64,000 nt of DNA from SURF-28 sp034521465 (GCA_034521465.1 JAXHMN010000011.1:558001-622000); one strand, 5' to 3'; positions 26,953-38,069 are shown, counted from the stretch's first letter. Notes: generated by a model not told the origin, from the letters alone. Translations and numbers: made by a program.

Positions 26953-29869
26953 ATGTATTACAATACCAAACAAAACTTTGGTGGGAGTTATTTGCGTTAC
27001 TTAATTCACACAATTTTAATTATTCTTATTTCTACCGCTGCAATTTTTGCACAGACAGGTAAGATTACCGGTAAAATTGTTGATGCAGAAACCGGTGAAG
27101 CTGTAATTGGCTGCAACGTTCTAATTGATGGTACCACAATGGGAGCAGCGGCGGGTATTGAAGGTACCTATAGTATTAAAAATGTTCCTGCGGGAACTTA
27201 TGATCTAGTTTTTTCATCTGTCGGTTATACTAAGAAGACCGTAACCGATGTAAAAGTTATTTCCGGTAGCGCAACAAAAATTGATATTATTCTACCCATT
27301 GAAAGCTTTGAAACTGATGAAGTTGTTATCACTGCAGAAGCAGCGAAAAATACTGAAGCCGGGCTATTGATAAGCAGGCAGAAATCAAATGCCGTAAGCG
27401 ATGCAATTAGTTCAGAACAATTCAGCCGCTCGGGAGCCGGAAATGCAGCCGATGCTGTGAAACAAGTTGTTGGCGCTTCGGTTGTTGACGGCAAGTATGT
27501 ATTTGTTCGAGGTCTGGGAGATCGCTACAGTTCAACTCAGCTTAACGGTGCAGAACTGCCAAGCTCTGATCCGAACCGAAAAGCATTTCATATGGATTTA
27601 CTCCCGACAAACCTTCTCGAAAATATTGTCACGATCAAAACTTTTACCCCCGATAAACCCGGTAGCTTCAGCGGTGGTATAGTTGATATCGGTACCAAAA
27701 ATTTTCCAAAAGAATTTACACTTAAGTTTTCAACTTCTAGTTCTGTGAATTCTTTTGCAACGTTTAATGAAAATAACATTTCATATGAAGGTGTAGAAGG
27801 TGATTTTTTAGGGTTTGATACCGGCTTACGCGATATCCCTTCTTTCTTGACCGATCCCGATATAGAAATACCGATTGAACAACAGGCAAGATTTGACGAA
27901 GAGCTGGCATTGAAGCTTGATAAAGCAAGTAAATCTTTTAATAACGTGATGGACCTCCAAAGAAAAACCGCACCTCTTAATAGAAGTTTTTCTTTTTCAA
28001 TAGGTGAAGATTTATCAACAGGTGAAGAATCATCTTTCGGTTATCTTGGCAGTCTTACATATTCAAGAAACTTTAGTTTTTACGATGATGGAAAGATTGG
28101 CAGATATATTTTAACCGGCGCCGGGAAGAAGAGTTAACCCCAAACTTATTGCTTAATGATACTCGTTCAACTGCAGAATCACACTTAGGCGCACTTGCTA
28201 ATCTCTCGTATAAATTTTCAAATTATCATCAAATACATACAAATCTTTTTTATAACAAAAGCGGTACATCTGAATCACGTTTTATGGAAGGTGGTTGGCC
28301 GCAGGAATTCGGCATAGGTCCGGATGCGCCAACATACTTTAACCGTGTCCTTTCTTATACAGAGAGAGATGTCAGGTCATTACAATTTAGCGGTGAACAT
28401 TTTCTTAAACCAATTCTTAATATAACCTTCGATTGGAATGTTTCCCTAGCAAAAACAACTCAAGTTGAACCGGATAGAAGATTGATTACTTCTGCTTTTC
28501 AAGATGTTAACGGACAAACTAATCACATCATTACCGGTTCCGGCTTTGACGATCCTTCCAGATATTTTAGAAATCTTGATGACAACAGTAATACATACAG
28601 TTTCAATATTAAACTGCCGTTCAAACAGTGGGATAGCAAAAAATCAGAATTTAAGATTGGAGCTTTTTATCAAGAAACAGACAGAGATTTTAAGGAAAGA
28701 ATATTTTCATATAGAATTAATAATCATCTCTTCAATGAACTTAACGGAAATATAACGGAGGTTTTCTCTGAGCAGTATATGGGCATTACATCCGTTGATA
28801 CTCTCGGTAACGGTTCACTTCGATACAATTTTGGTAATACAGTTAAAGATAACACGCGTTTAAGAAATCAATATACAGGTGATCAAAAAGTAACTGCGTT
28901 TTACGGGATGATTGAACTTGCCGATTGTTGCTTCTCTAAATTTAATTGCCGGTGCACGATATGAAACTACAGACATTTCAATCCTCAGCGCTGATCCAAA
29001 TATTGATGAAGGAAAAATCAGTGAAGATGATTTGCTTCCTTCGGTGAATTTGGTTTATCGCTTGAATGATGAAATGAACATACGTGCAGCTTACACTAAA
29101 ACTTTAGCAAGACCAACATTTAGAGAAATTGCTCCTTTCTTCAAAAGAGTTTGTAAATGATGTTGAACTTCAAGGTAACCCTGCATTAAAGAGAACGCTT
29201 ATTACCAATTATGATTTACGTTGGGAATGGTTTCTGAACCCGGGCGAAATATTAGCGGTTAGCGGTTTTTATAAAGAAATGGAAAACCCAATTGAGTTAG
29301 CTTTTGCCGAAGGTTCTGTAAGATCAAACCCGATTGTAAATTATGTGAATGTGCCGAAAGCTACTTTATTGGGCGCCGAGTTTGAAGCTAGATTGGGACT
29401 AAGATATATCAGCGATTTTCTTTCTAACTTTTTCTTTAACGGAAACCTTTCACTTATTAACTCAACCGTTGATATTGCCGGCGCAGAATTAGAACAAAGA
29501 ATTAATATCGATTCCACCGCAAGTAACGTGCGTCAGCTTCAAGGGCAATCACCTTTCATAATCAACCTGGGACTTAATTACATTAATCAATCGAGTGGTA
29601 CTACAGCCAGCTTAGATTATAATTTATTCGGCGAACGTCTTTCTAAAGTCTCGGCAAATATAACTCCGGATGTTTTTGAACAGCCCGCACCAAGATTGAA
29701 TTTTAATGTATCGCAAAGATTATTCGAATACTTCACTATGAGATTTTCCGTTAAAAATATTCTTAACACCAGTCATTTTGAGTCATATAAATATAATGGC
29801 AAAGAATATACTTACCGCGAGTACACAAATGGTATTTCATATTCTGTAGGATTTAGTTATGAACTTTAA
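26953..29869 (+). CDS. TonB-dependent outer-membrane receptor (three frameshifts)
   Basis: The start has a ribosome site, AGGAGAG, and a signal peptide (about residues 18-36, HTILIILISTAAIFAQ). A carboxypeptidase regulatory-like domain follows (GKIVDAETGEAVIGCNVLI to GYTKKTVTDV). The plug domain has SDAISSEQFSRSGAGNAADAVKQV, FVRGLGDRYSSTQLNGAELP and GGIVDIGTKNFP. The rest is a long beta-barrel ending YSVGFSYEL with the aromatic-type terminus. Frameshifts near 28125, 28918 and 29140 are each crossed by continuous homology (for example INLPIV- and SSKEFVNDVELQGNPALKR). Total is about 970 residues. It pairs with the secreted protein gene 34 bp downstream; the ligand is unknown. Confidence 0.88.
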
Positions 29870-29903
29870 TCTAATCATATCATAAAATCATAAAGGAGAA
29901 CAG

Positions 29904-31544
29904 ATGCAAAAACACATTTTCACCATTTTACTACTGCTTCTTTTTGCAACAACAACATTTTCACAAGTAGTAGTAACAAACGACATAACCGGGAATGTAA
30001 CCTGGACATCTGATAATGAATACATATTGGACGGATTGATCTTCGTCGATACATTATCAACACTAACGATTGAATCCGGAACAGTAGTAAAAGGAAAACT
30101 TCAATCAAACATAACAACCGGAGACGGAGCTAGTGCATTGATAGTAAGACGCGGTGCACAGATATTCGCCGAAGGCACACCTGAAAGCCCGATCATTTTC
30201 ACAAGTGAGCTGGATGACGTAACAATCCCGGATGATCTATTAATGACAGATAGAGCATTGTGGGGCGGTGTGATAATTTTAGGAGAAGCCGTAACAAATC
30301 AACCGACAGATGAAAACCAAATTGAAGGTATTCCGAATACATTCAACGCAAGATACGGCGGAAGCGATGATAACGATAACTCGGGAGTAGTAAGATACGT
30401 ATCAATCCGTCACGGCGGATTTTCAATAAGCGGTGTACCGGGTGATGAGGTCAACGGATTGACGATGGGCGCAGTCGGAGATCAAACAACAATAGAATAT
30501 ATAGAAGTATTTGCAAACTTTGACGACGGCTATGAATGGTTCGGCGGCACGGTAAATACAAGATACTTAGCAGCAATAATGTGCGGCGATGACGCATTTG
30601 ATTACGATCAAGGCTGGAGAGGCAAGAACCAGTTTTGGTTTGCATTGGCAGGCGATGATGAAGCCGGACGAGGCGGCGAACATGATGGCGGTGATGATGA
30701 TGAAACCGGACAGCCATACGCAATACCGATGGTATCGAATGCAACATGGATTGGCTCGGGCGCAAGTTCAGCGGGCGTTGGCGGCGACGGAAACGATAGA
30801 GCGATCTATTTCAGAGATAATGCAGGCGGCAAGTATTACAACAGTATATTCACAGATTATGTAGGCGTTGGCTTAAAGGTAGAAGACATAGACGGACAAG
30901 ACAGTCGTAAGCAGATGGAAGACGGAAACTTAGTATTATCGAATAACATCTGGTTCGGCTTTGGAGCGGGCAGTGATTTATTAACGATAGCATCGGGTGA
31001 TCAATGGGCTGCAGATCATTTAGCTGCAAACGGAAATCAAATAGTTGATCCCCAATTAAGAGGAATAAGCAGAACTAACGACGACGGTTTAGATCCACGA
31101 CCGCAGTCAGGAATTACTTTTGAATCTGTTGGTGACTCATTTTTTGCTGATGTTGATTATGTAGGCGCTTTTAATCCTGCTGACGGATTATGGACTGAGG
31201 GCTGGACTGCCGCATCATTCTATGGATTAACTGCTTCAACCGTTGTTGATGTTGAAGAAGAAAACGAGGGATCAGTTCCAGCTAGTTTTGATTTATCACA
31301 AAACTATCCTAATCCATTCAACCCATCAACAAAAATTAAATTTGCAATACCGCAAGCAAGCGATGTAAAATTGTCGATTTATAATGTGCTGGGACAAAAA
31401 GTAGCCGAATTGATTAACGGCTTCAGAGCAGCAGGAACTTATACAGTAGATTGGAATGCAGAGCAGCTATCTTCAGGTTTATACATTTACAGACTTGAAG
31501 CTGGTTCAAATGTAATATCAAAAAAGATGACCTTGTTGAAATAA
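29904..31544 (+). CDS. Secreted type IX-sorted protein, partner of the TonB receptor
   Basis: This 546-residue protein has a signal peptide (MQKHIFTILLLLLFATTTFSQ). The body is about 430 residues with beta-helix-like character: repeated segments WGGVIILGEA, VRYVSIRHGGF, GLTMGAVGDQTTIEYIEVF, DDGYEWFGGTVNTRYL. The end is a type IX sorting domain (about residues 455-546) with FDLSQNYPNPFNPSTKIKF and LGQKVAEL. It would cross the outer membrane by the Por system and attach to the surface. The function is not known; pairing with a TonB receptor suggests substrate capture or processing. Codon usage changes near 31085, from codons like GGA/ACA/ATA to T-ending codons. AAAGGAG precedes the ATG. Confidence 0.85.
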   Translation: MQKHIFTILLLLLFATTTFSQVVVTNDITGNVTWTSDNEYILDGLIFVDTLSTLTIESGTVVKGKLQSNITTGDGASALIVRRGAQIFAEGTPESPIIFTSELDDVTIPDDLLMTDRALWGGVIILGEAVTNQPTDENQIEGIPNTFNARYGGSDDNDNSGVVRYVSIRHGGFSISGVPGDEVNGLTMGAVGDQTTIEYIEVFANFDDGYEWFGGTVNTRYLAAIMCGDDAFDYDQGWRGKNQFWFALAGDDEAGRGGEHDGGDDDETGQPYAIPMVSNATWIGSGASSAGVGGDGNDRAIYFRDNAGGKYYNSIFTDYVGVGLKVEDIDGQDSRKQMEDGNLVLSNNIWFGFGAGSDLLTIASGDQWAADHLAANGNQIVDPQLRGISRTNDDGLDPRPQSGITFESVGDSFFADVDYVGAFNPADGLWTEGWTAASFYGLTASTVVDVEEENEGSVPASFDLSQNYPNPFNPSTKIKFAIPQASDVKLSIYNVLGQKVAELINGFRAAGTYTVDWNAEQLSSGLYIYRLEAGSNVISKKMTLLK

Positions 31545-31561
31545 AAATAATTTTTCGGCTA

Positions 31562-31747
31562 GTAGCACAGACATTCTTGTCTGTGCACCAGAGCAAAATG
31601 AAAACTTTAACGGTAGCACAGTTTCCGAGCAATGCGGTAGCACAGATTGAAAATCTGTGCTACTACAGTTGTAGCACAGACATTCCTGTCTGTGCACCCG
31701 AAAGATTTCGAGTTAAGCAGGCGCACAGATTAGAAAATCTGTGCTAC
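31562..31747. repeat. REP-like double hairpins, copy C (two units)
   Basis: Unit one (31562-31663) opens with GTAGCACAGACATTCTTGTC and ends with the second hairpin closing in CTGTGCTAC; it has an extra GGTAGCACAGTTTCCGAG piece. Unit two (31671-31747) opens the same way. Both have the hairpin order GCACAGACA.../GCACAGAT..., opposite in orientation to copies D and E. Confidence 0.88.
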
Positions 31748-32116
31748 ACCGTTTGCATTAAGACTTAAATAAAATTAGTGTAGAAAGTAACCTCAAATGA
31801 AAGACGACTACTTTCGAGGTCAAGTAGAAATTCTCTCTCTCCTCCCTCTTGTGGTTGTGGGGGATGTACCTTTTGCATGCCACGAGAAAGTATTCAATGA
31901 TTTTCTCATGATAAAAAATTTCATACGCAAAAATTTCCTGGTTCACCCTCAGTATCCACTACAGTAAAGTAAAATGTAATGTAAATCACACTAACTTATT
32001 GTTATGAAAAAAATTAACTTTTTTCTTGTTTTATTTAATACTTACAATTATATTAATTCATATATGTCGAAAAATTTGGAAAATGCTCTTTTTCGACACT
32101 TTTTCTATTGAGCTTA
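31748..32116. other. Intergenic stretch, nothing recognised
   Basis: The sequence is AT-rich with an A/C-G biased block near 31800-31870, but I see no credible gene or structure. Small open frames here lack conserved features. Confidence 0.5.
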
Positions 32117-33095
32117 ATGAAAATTCTTAAACCTAAAAGATTACAAAAAGGCGAAGTTATCGGGATTCTCTCCCGGTTCAGTCCCCACAAGATTAAAGAA
32201 CACTTCTCGAAAAAGGTGTAAATTATCTCGAGCGGCTCGGCTTTTAAAGTTGAAGTTGGTAAGTCGGTTGGGAAAGGTTGAAGCGTTACTTAGCTGTGAA
32301 TTCGGGATAAAGAGGCGTATTAGAAGATCTACGAGTACGAATATTCAAGAATAAACATGTTAAAGCAATTTTCAGTTTAGTGACGGGGAGGATATGGTTA
32401 CTGCAAGATTGGTAGATAAAATTAATTATGATCTTGTTAGAAAGAATAATAAAATATTTTGTCGGCTTTAGCGATATTTCAGTTTCGCAAATGGCATTCT
32501 CTCGACATGCGGGAATAGTTAGTTTCGCGGGACCATATGGTTGCTGTAAACTTTGCGGGTAAAATGAACTCGGTTTTCCGAAGAAATTTTTTGGGATTTT
32601 ATCACAAAAAAATCGTAAAAATCAGGGAAGTTGAAAAATTCAAATAGATGAGAAATTTTTTGTGTTGAATAAAGGTAGAGGTGAGGGCAAACTTCATTGG
32701 CGGTAGCTTATCATCCAATACGAGTTTCATTTTATTCGGCAGTAAATATCTGCCGACCTTTAGGAATTCAATTTTGTTTTTAGAAGAAGTTAACGAACCA
32801 CCATATAAAATTGACAGAATGATAAATCAATTGCGTTTATCTAATATTCTTAATTATATTAATGGTGTTGTTTTGGGCAGGTTTGTAAATTGTTATGAAA
32901 CAGACAAAACAAAAAATATGCACTTTCACTGAATGATATTATTGTGAACTATTTCAAAAATCTAAAAAATTCCTGTAATTTACAATGTCAGAACATGGAC
33001 ACATTGATGACATTATTACTTTGCCAATTGGATTGAAAACAAAATTAAATGCTTCAAGAGGATTCATCGAAATAACGGAAACCGGAGTATTGTAA
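32117..33095 (+). pseudogene. LD-carboxypeptidase (S66), heavily frameshifted
   Basis: The start MKILKPKRLQKGEVIGI matches S66 peptidase N-termini (muramoyltetrapeptide carboxypeptidases that trim cell-wall peptides). Fragments in changing frames follow in correct order: FVGFSDISVSQMAF-like near 32460, AGPYGCC-like near 32530, then the intact stretch ILFLEEVNEPPYKIDRMINQL, and last GHIDDIITLPIGLKTKLNAS and GFIEITETGVL. Across about 980 bp there are at least six frame changes, many more than in the housekeeping genes. That density suggests a real pseudogene or a badly sequenced zone; the sequence alone cannot decide. Confidence 0.75.
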
Positions 33096-33148
33096 TAAAC
33101 TATCAGGAAAACAAATTAATTAATTAACAATAACCTTAAGGAGGTTAC

Positions 33149-35869
33149 ATGAAAAAGCTTCTCACTTTAGTAGTTGTTTTGCTTTTTGCTTCAAACTTCT
33201 TTGCTCAGGAGTTGCGTGAGCATCAGATCCTAAGACTCTACAAAGAAGTTATAAAGCAAATGCTTGACGAAGTTAAGTCAAGTGATGTAAAAGCAAGAGG
33301 AATGAACGAAATCCTCTATAATAAGAAAAAAGAGCTCGGCAAATTAGGGTCAGACAGAGCTCAAACTGCGTAGGCGCGGACCTTCAGATAACGATGGTAC
33401 GTATTTGGTCGGAGGACTTGGAAGGAATTGTACCGCTGGTTTACGGGCTTGAACTCTCGGTGCTGGTCAACAGGTTGGTGTAGCTCAAACGACTACGTTT
33501 AATGCTCCATGGTACTGTGGGGAATCAAGTCTGGTGGTTTGGTGATAACGATCCTAGCTTCTTGCAGCCGGGTTACGCGCGCCGGTTTGGGTGTATTTGC
33601 TTACGACACAACGAATATCTCCTACCAGTTACAAGGTGGATTGTCTACTGCTAGATGTTCGATTTGACGGTTTTTATAACGTCGAAGAAGGTTGGGACGG
33701 AGTTCATCTGCAAGTATCTGTTGACGGCGGCGTCACCCTGGGATTGCGGTAGAATGCTGGTCAGGCGATACCGGTGGTCAATGGGTCGATAACATTAACT
33801 GTTAACTCTAGAAGACTATATCGGTAAATACATCACTTTCCGTTTTGTTTTGATCTCCGATGGTGCTTTCGACAGTGAAGATGGTGCAATCGGTTCAATC
33901 GACAATCCGGGTGGTTTCTTCATTTGAAAAATCTTTATGTTGTAGAGAAACGGCGTACTACTGAATTAGTAACTGACGGTGGCGACACATTGAAGTTGGT
34001 ATGTCCAATCAGTTGGCGACTTATGGTGCGCCATTTTTATGGGAAGTTAACAGACGTTGAAGCTGCAAGTGGCTGACACGGAGTCTCGGTCATGCTGTTG
34101 ACAGGTACCTACCCTCCGGGTGCTGCTTATTGGGCTGGTTTTGACGTTGACGTACCAGCTCAGCTGTTCTTGGTGGTAATGCTTCCGCACCTCTTTGGTT
34201 TGACTTTAACGTTTACTCAACTATGCCCGGTGCTGCTGCCGACGGTGGCTTTGATTATTGGGCTCCTATACCTAGTCAACTGGAGCACGTCGTCCAGTTT
34301 CCATAGCACTTCTTGGTGATTTCGTTTACACAGGTGCGTTCGGTGATGATGGTGACTTTGTTTCTTTGCGATAACTTCGGTTATGTGTAGACTGTCACTG
34401 AATATATTGGTGATGATATCAGTATCGGTATTTTATTCGCATCAAACGGTGGTTGTGATTTCGGTCCTGGAAGTGTATTTGTTGACGATTTTGAAGTTAT
34501 TCAAAAGAACGATCCTTACGAATACAACGAATGATCCTGACACAGCATCATTAATTGAGTATGGATTTATGTCAGAATTTGCTAACATCTTCCCAGCCGG
34601 CGAAACCGACTGGTGGTATTTTGAAGGTGAAGCAGGTGACTGGATTGACGTTTATGTCGATAACTCTAGTGTAGATACTTATCTTGAGTTATATACTTCA
34701 ACTGGCGCTTATGTACCTAGTCAATTTGTTGCTTGGGATGACATGGCAGCTTATGACAGAATCATCTTTAGATTACCTCAAACATCAGGTTACTTGCTTA
34801 ACTTAACTGATCAAGGACCTGGTCAAGGTGCTTATACAATGTATCTTGATAAACTGCAAGCTGAAGCCAACATAATGTTGATTGAAGACGTTGCTGGTGA
34901 TCAAGGTAAGAAAGTTAGAGTTCAATTTGACGGTTCTGAATTAGATCAATTAAGTGGTGCAAACGCATTTGACTTTGGTCGTTGGGGCGCTGAAGCTGTT
35001 GGTTATCAAGTTGAAAGAAGAAAAAATATCATTAGTAACGATTGGGATAATGTAGCTCAATTAGATGTGGTTCGGCAACCCAGGGTGATGGCTACAACTA
35101 TAGAGTAGAAGTTCCAACTCTATTCGATAGTGCTTCTGCTACTTTTAGAGTCAAAACTAAAATCGGTTTAGGTGACTATAATGCAATGGGTTATTTTGTA
35201 CCTCTGGCTACATATTTTGGTACAACCGGTACAGGCGAATCTTATGACAACTTAGCTCCTAAATTCGATCTTGAATATACTGCAGCTCCTGAATCAGGCG
35301 TTGGCGTTGACGTAGGTGCTGAAGTTGATTACGGTGGTGGAAATGAAGGTGTTTCTGACTTAGCTTTCTATAACATTTATAGAGCTGATGAATCAGGTTT
35401 CACTCCTTCATCAAGTAACTTAATTGCTACTTTAGAAACTAACGCTACTTCAGTTCGTTACAACGACGACTGATTACGATGGTAACACCGAATTCTACTA
35501 TGTAATCGAAGTTGTTGATGACGGCGGTAACAAAGTATTCTCTAAAGAAGTTAACACGACAACTGATGTTGCTGACGAAGCTGATGCCTACAGTTTACAG
35601 CTTAGCTCAAAACTATCCGAATCCATTCAACCCTTCTACTACTATTAAGTTCGGTTTATCCACAAGCATCAGATGTAACTGTTAAGATATTTGACATTCT
35701 TGGACAAGAAGTAAAAACATTAGTTAACAGAAATATGACAGCTGGTTTCCACACTGTTAACTTTGACGCTTCTAACTTGATGTCAGGTATGTACATCTAT
35801 AGAATTCAAGCAAACGGCGTTGACGGTAAAGACTTTACCGATGTTAAGAAAATGCTGCTTGTTAAGTAA
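33149..35869 (+). pseudogene. Large type IX-sorted secreted protein, heavily frameshifted
   Basis: AAGGAGG precedes a clean signal peptide (MKKLLTLVVVLLFASNFFAQ). The next 1.3 kb shows many frame changes but keeps recognisable pieces: FYNVEEGWDGVHLQVSVDGG, YIGKYITFRFVLISDG (a jelly-roll domain as in choice-of-anchor proteins). From about 34540 the frame is cleaner: FPAGETDWWYFEGEAGDWID resembles a pre-peptidase C-terminal domain, and an immunoglobulin-like part follows. The end is a type IX sorting domain (NYPNPFNPST, then LGQEVKTLVN and KKMLLVK). The whole would be about 900 residues. No protease catalytic motif is visible. It may be genuine decay or poor assembly, like the S8 gene at 50.8-53.8 kb. 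Confidence 0.7.
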
Positions 35870-35891
35870 GATTTTTCTTACTACACAAAAA

Positions 35892-35922
35892 AGCCGGATT
35901 GAAAAAATCCGGCTTTTTTTTT
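35892..35922 (+). terminator. Intrinsic terminator
   Basis: AGCCGGATT, short loop, AATCCGGCT and a long T run, 23 bp after the stop of the secreted-protein gene. Confidence 0.88.
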
Positions 35923-35932
35923 GTGCATACTT

Positions 35933-36100
35933 GTAGCACAGATTTTCCAATCTGTGCATGTGTTGATGTTTGCAATTTGCTTTGGTGCACAGACAGGAAT
36001 GTCTGTGCTACCTGGGGGATGTAGCACAGATTTTCTAATCTGTGCATGTGCTGGTATTTGCAATTTGCTTTGATGCACAGTACAGGAATGTCTGTGCTAC
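35933..36100. repeat. REP-like double hairpins, copy D (two tandem units)
   Basis: Two units of 79 and 80 bp (35933-36011 and 36021-36100) each run GTAGCACAGATT..AATCTGTGC, linker TTTGCAATTTGCTTTG, GCACAGACA..TGTCTGTGCTAC. They lie directly upstream of the RAYT gene (31 bp before its ATG). The outer arms GTAGCACAG/CTGTGCTAC make the whole unit an inverted repeat. Confidence 0.92.
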
Positions 36101-36130
36101 ATATGATTAATATATTTTTTAACTTTAATC

Positions 36131-36742
36131 ATGAAAGAAGCACATTTTCACAAACGTAATTTACCCCACATTTATTTGGATGAAAGTATTTATTTCATTA
36201 CAACTCGACTAAAGGATAGTTTACCTGTAACTAAAATTCAAGAGTTAAAAAACCGACCTCGCCTTAAGTCGGTTCCAAAATCAAAATCAGATAAATATTA
36301 TAAGGACAGATTGCTTTTCAAATACTACGATGAATTGCTGGATACAGGTAAATTTGGTGAAAATATTTTGTCAAATAATAGCGTGGCTACTATTGTTTTC
36401 AACTCTTTACTACATAATCACAAAAAAGATTATCTTGCCTATTGTTTCTGCATAATGCCAAATCATTTTCACATTATATTCAGACAGTTAGAAAATGCTA
36501 GAAGCATAGACAAAATTATGAAATCAATAAAAGGATTTTCAGCAAGAGAAATAAATAAATTATTAAATCGTAAAGGATCAATTTGGCAATCCGAAAGTTT
36601 TGATCATATTGTAAGAGATGAGGATGAATTTTATCGTGATATGAATTATGTATTTATGAATCCTGTTAAAGCGGGTTTAGTTGAAAATTGGCGAGACTGG
36701 AAATTTACCTATGTCAATAAAGAGTTATTTGATATTGAATAA
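36131..36742 (+). mobile_element. REP-associated tyrosine transposase (RAYT), Y1 family
   Basis: This 203-residue protein has the Y1 transposase HUH motif in YCFCIMPNHFHIIF (about residues 102-115). The catalytic-Tyr helix is in FYRDMNYVFMNPVKAGLVENW (about 176-196). The start, HFHKRNLPHIYLDESIYFITTRL, and GSIWQSESFDHIVRDEDEFY are typical of RAYT proteins. These are single-copy relatives of IS200/IS605 transposases that act on REP palindromes. It is bracketed by REP-like units D and E; other copies lie at 25.2, 25.7 and 31.6 kb. The frame is intact amid a damaged region, which suggests selection or a recent arrival. Confidence 0.92.
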
Positions 36743-36750
36743 TGTATTTA

Positions 36751-36874
36751 GTAGCACAGATTTTCCAATCTGTGCTGGTGTAAAGTTTATATTTTATTTT
36801 AGTGCACAGACAAGAATGTCTGTGCTACCGGTGATTGTAGAAAGATTTTCTAATCTGTGCAGTGTTGATGTTTG
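36751..36874. repeat. REP-like double hairpin, copy E (one unit plus a partial)
   Basis: Unit 36751-36828 has GTAGCACAGATT/AATCTGTGC and GCACAGACA/TGTCTGTGCTAC. A partial second unit from 36837 keeps GATTTTCTAATCTGTGC. It begins 9 bp after the RAYT stop, in the same orientation as copy D. Confidence 0.9.
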
Positions 36875-37031
36875 TAATACAAGAGATGACTCTATGTCTT
36901 AATTTACCTACCTATTAGAATGCTTTCCTTATTTATTTCTCTTATTTAAGAAAATTTAATTAGAAGTATTCATTATTAATCGGAAATCCAACAATTAACC
37001 ATTTGGTATGCTTATTGCCTAAACACAATTG

Positions 37032-38069
37032 ATGCATATGAGCCAAGCCAAATTGCAAAATATTTTATTCAAAGAAGATTTGAACAGAGAGGATGTTATC
37101 TATTTACTTGAAATAGATGACCAAAGATCCGTTGAAAAAATTTTCCAAAGAGCAGATCAAGTTCGTAAGGATTGCTGCGGTGAGGAGGTTCATCTTCGTG
37201 GTGTTATTGAAATCTCAAATTACTGTCAGCAGAATTGTCTCTATTGCGCTTTACGGGAGGAAAATTTTTCACTTCCCCGTTACAGAATGGAACCTGATGA
37301 AATAATTGAAACGGCAAAGAAAATTGCGAGATCCGGTATTTATACCATCGTTCTGCAATCAGGCGAAGATAGTACGATTGATGTTGATATTCTTTCCTAT
37401 ATAATTTATTCAATTAAAAATTCAGTCGATGTAGCAATTACACTTTCATTCGGTGAACGCGGATTTGATGAATACCGTGCATGGAAAATTGCCGGAGCCG
37501 ACCGCTATTTACTTAAACATGAGACTTGTAATGAAAAATTATATTCAATTTATCGTGATAAAAAATTCTTAATTGACCGAATACAGCATCTAAAGTATTT
37601 GAAAAGATTAGGTTACCAAATTGGAAGCGGAAATATAATCGGCTTACCGTTGCAAACGACCAAAGATATAGCCGACGATATTTTGTTACTGAGAGAAATG
37701 GCAGCAGATATTGTTGATATCAATCAATTTATACCTTACCCGTTTACTCCATATCAAAATCAGAAGCCGGGAAATTATTTGCTTACACTAAAATCTCTCG
37801 CGGTAAGCAGGATTGTGCTGAAAAACACTCATATACATAATCTCAATATCATTAAAAAAGAGGAAAATATTAAACAAAATGAATCGCTTAGTTGCGGCGC
37901 AAATGTGATACTCACTGACTTTACTCCGTCTAAATACAACCGAAATAATCAATTGAAACCTGGTCCGGTTTTCTCTAAAAGCTTAAAAACATCGGTTGAA
38001 TCCCTCGGTAGAAATATCTCCTTTTCAAAGGGTGATACGTTAAAAAGTTTCTCTTCAATTTCTTCGTAA
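37032..38069 (+). CDS. hydE: [FeFe]-hydrogenase maturation radical SAM protein HydE
   Basis: HydE is a radical SAM enzyme that helps build the H-cluster of [FeFe]-hydrogenases. Residues 55-75 read RGVIEISNYCQQNCLYCALR with the C-x3-C-x2-C cluster motif. GIYTIVLQSGED, SFGERGFDEYRAWKIAGADRYLLKHET and GSGNIIGLPLQTTKDIADDI are HydE-like blocks that distinguish it from biotin synthase. The length of about 345 residues is standard. ATG 37032 and ATG 37038 are both possible; neither has a strong ribosome site. No hydF, hydG or hydrogenase gene lies in the window. Confidence 0.88.
   Translation: MHMSQAKLQNILFKEDLNREDVIYLLEIDDQRSVEKIFQRADQVRKDCCGEEVHLRGVIEISNYCQQNCLYCALREENFSLPRYRMEPDEIIETAKKIARSGIYTIVLQSGEDSTIDVDILSYIIYSIKNSVDVAITLSFGERGFDEYRAWKIAGADRYLLKHETCNEKLYSIYRDKKFLIDRIQHLKYLKRLGYQIGSGNIIGLPLQTTKDIADDILLLREMAADIVDINQFIPYPFTPYQNQKPGNYLLTLKSLAVSRIVLKNTHIHNLNIIKKEENIKQNESLSCGANVILTDFTPSKYNRNNQLKPGPVFSKSLKTSVESLGRNISFSKGDTLKSFSSISS

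Noticed and set aside
30451..30765. A 104-codon open frame rich in His and Arg on the minus strand
   Set aside because: It lies wholly inside the type IX-sorted protein gene and is a by-product of that gene's codon use; its composition is unlike a real protein and it has no ribosome site.
31758..31946. A minus-strand open frame of 62 codons after REP copy C
   Set aside because: No ribosome site, no conserved features, and atypical composition.
35933..36874. A CRISPR-like array
   Set aside because: The repeats are palindromic units of about 79 bp with similar linkers and no unique spacers of constant length. They fit REP elements next to a RAYT gene.
37032..38069. Biotin synthase (bioB)
   Set aside because: Length and the SFGERGFDEY and HET segments match HydE; the BioB-specific motifs are missing and there are no biotin genes nearby.
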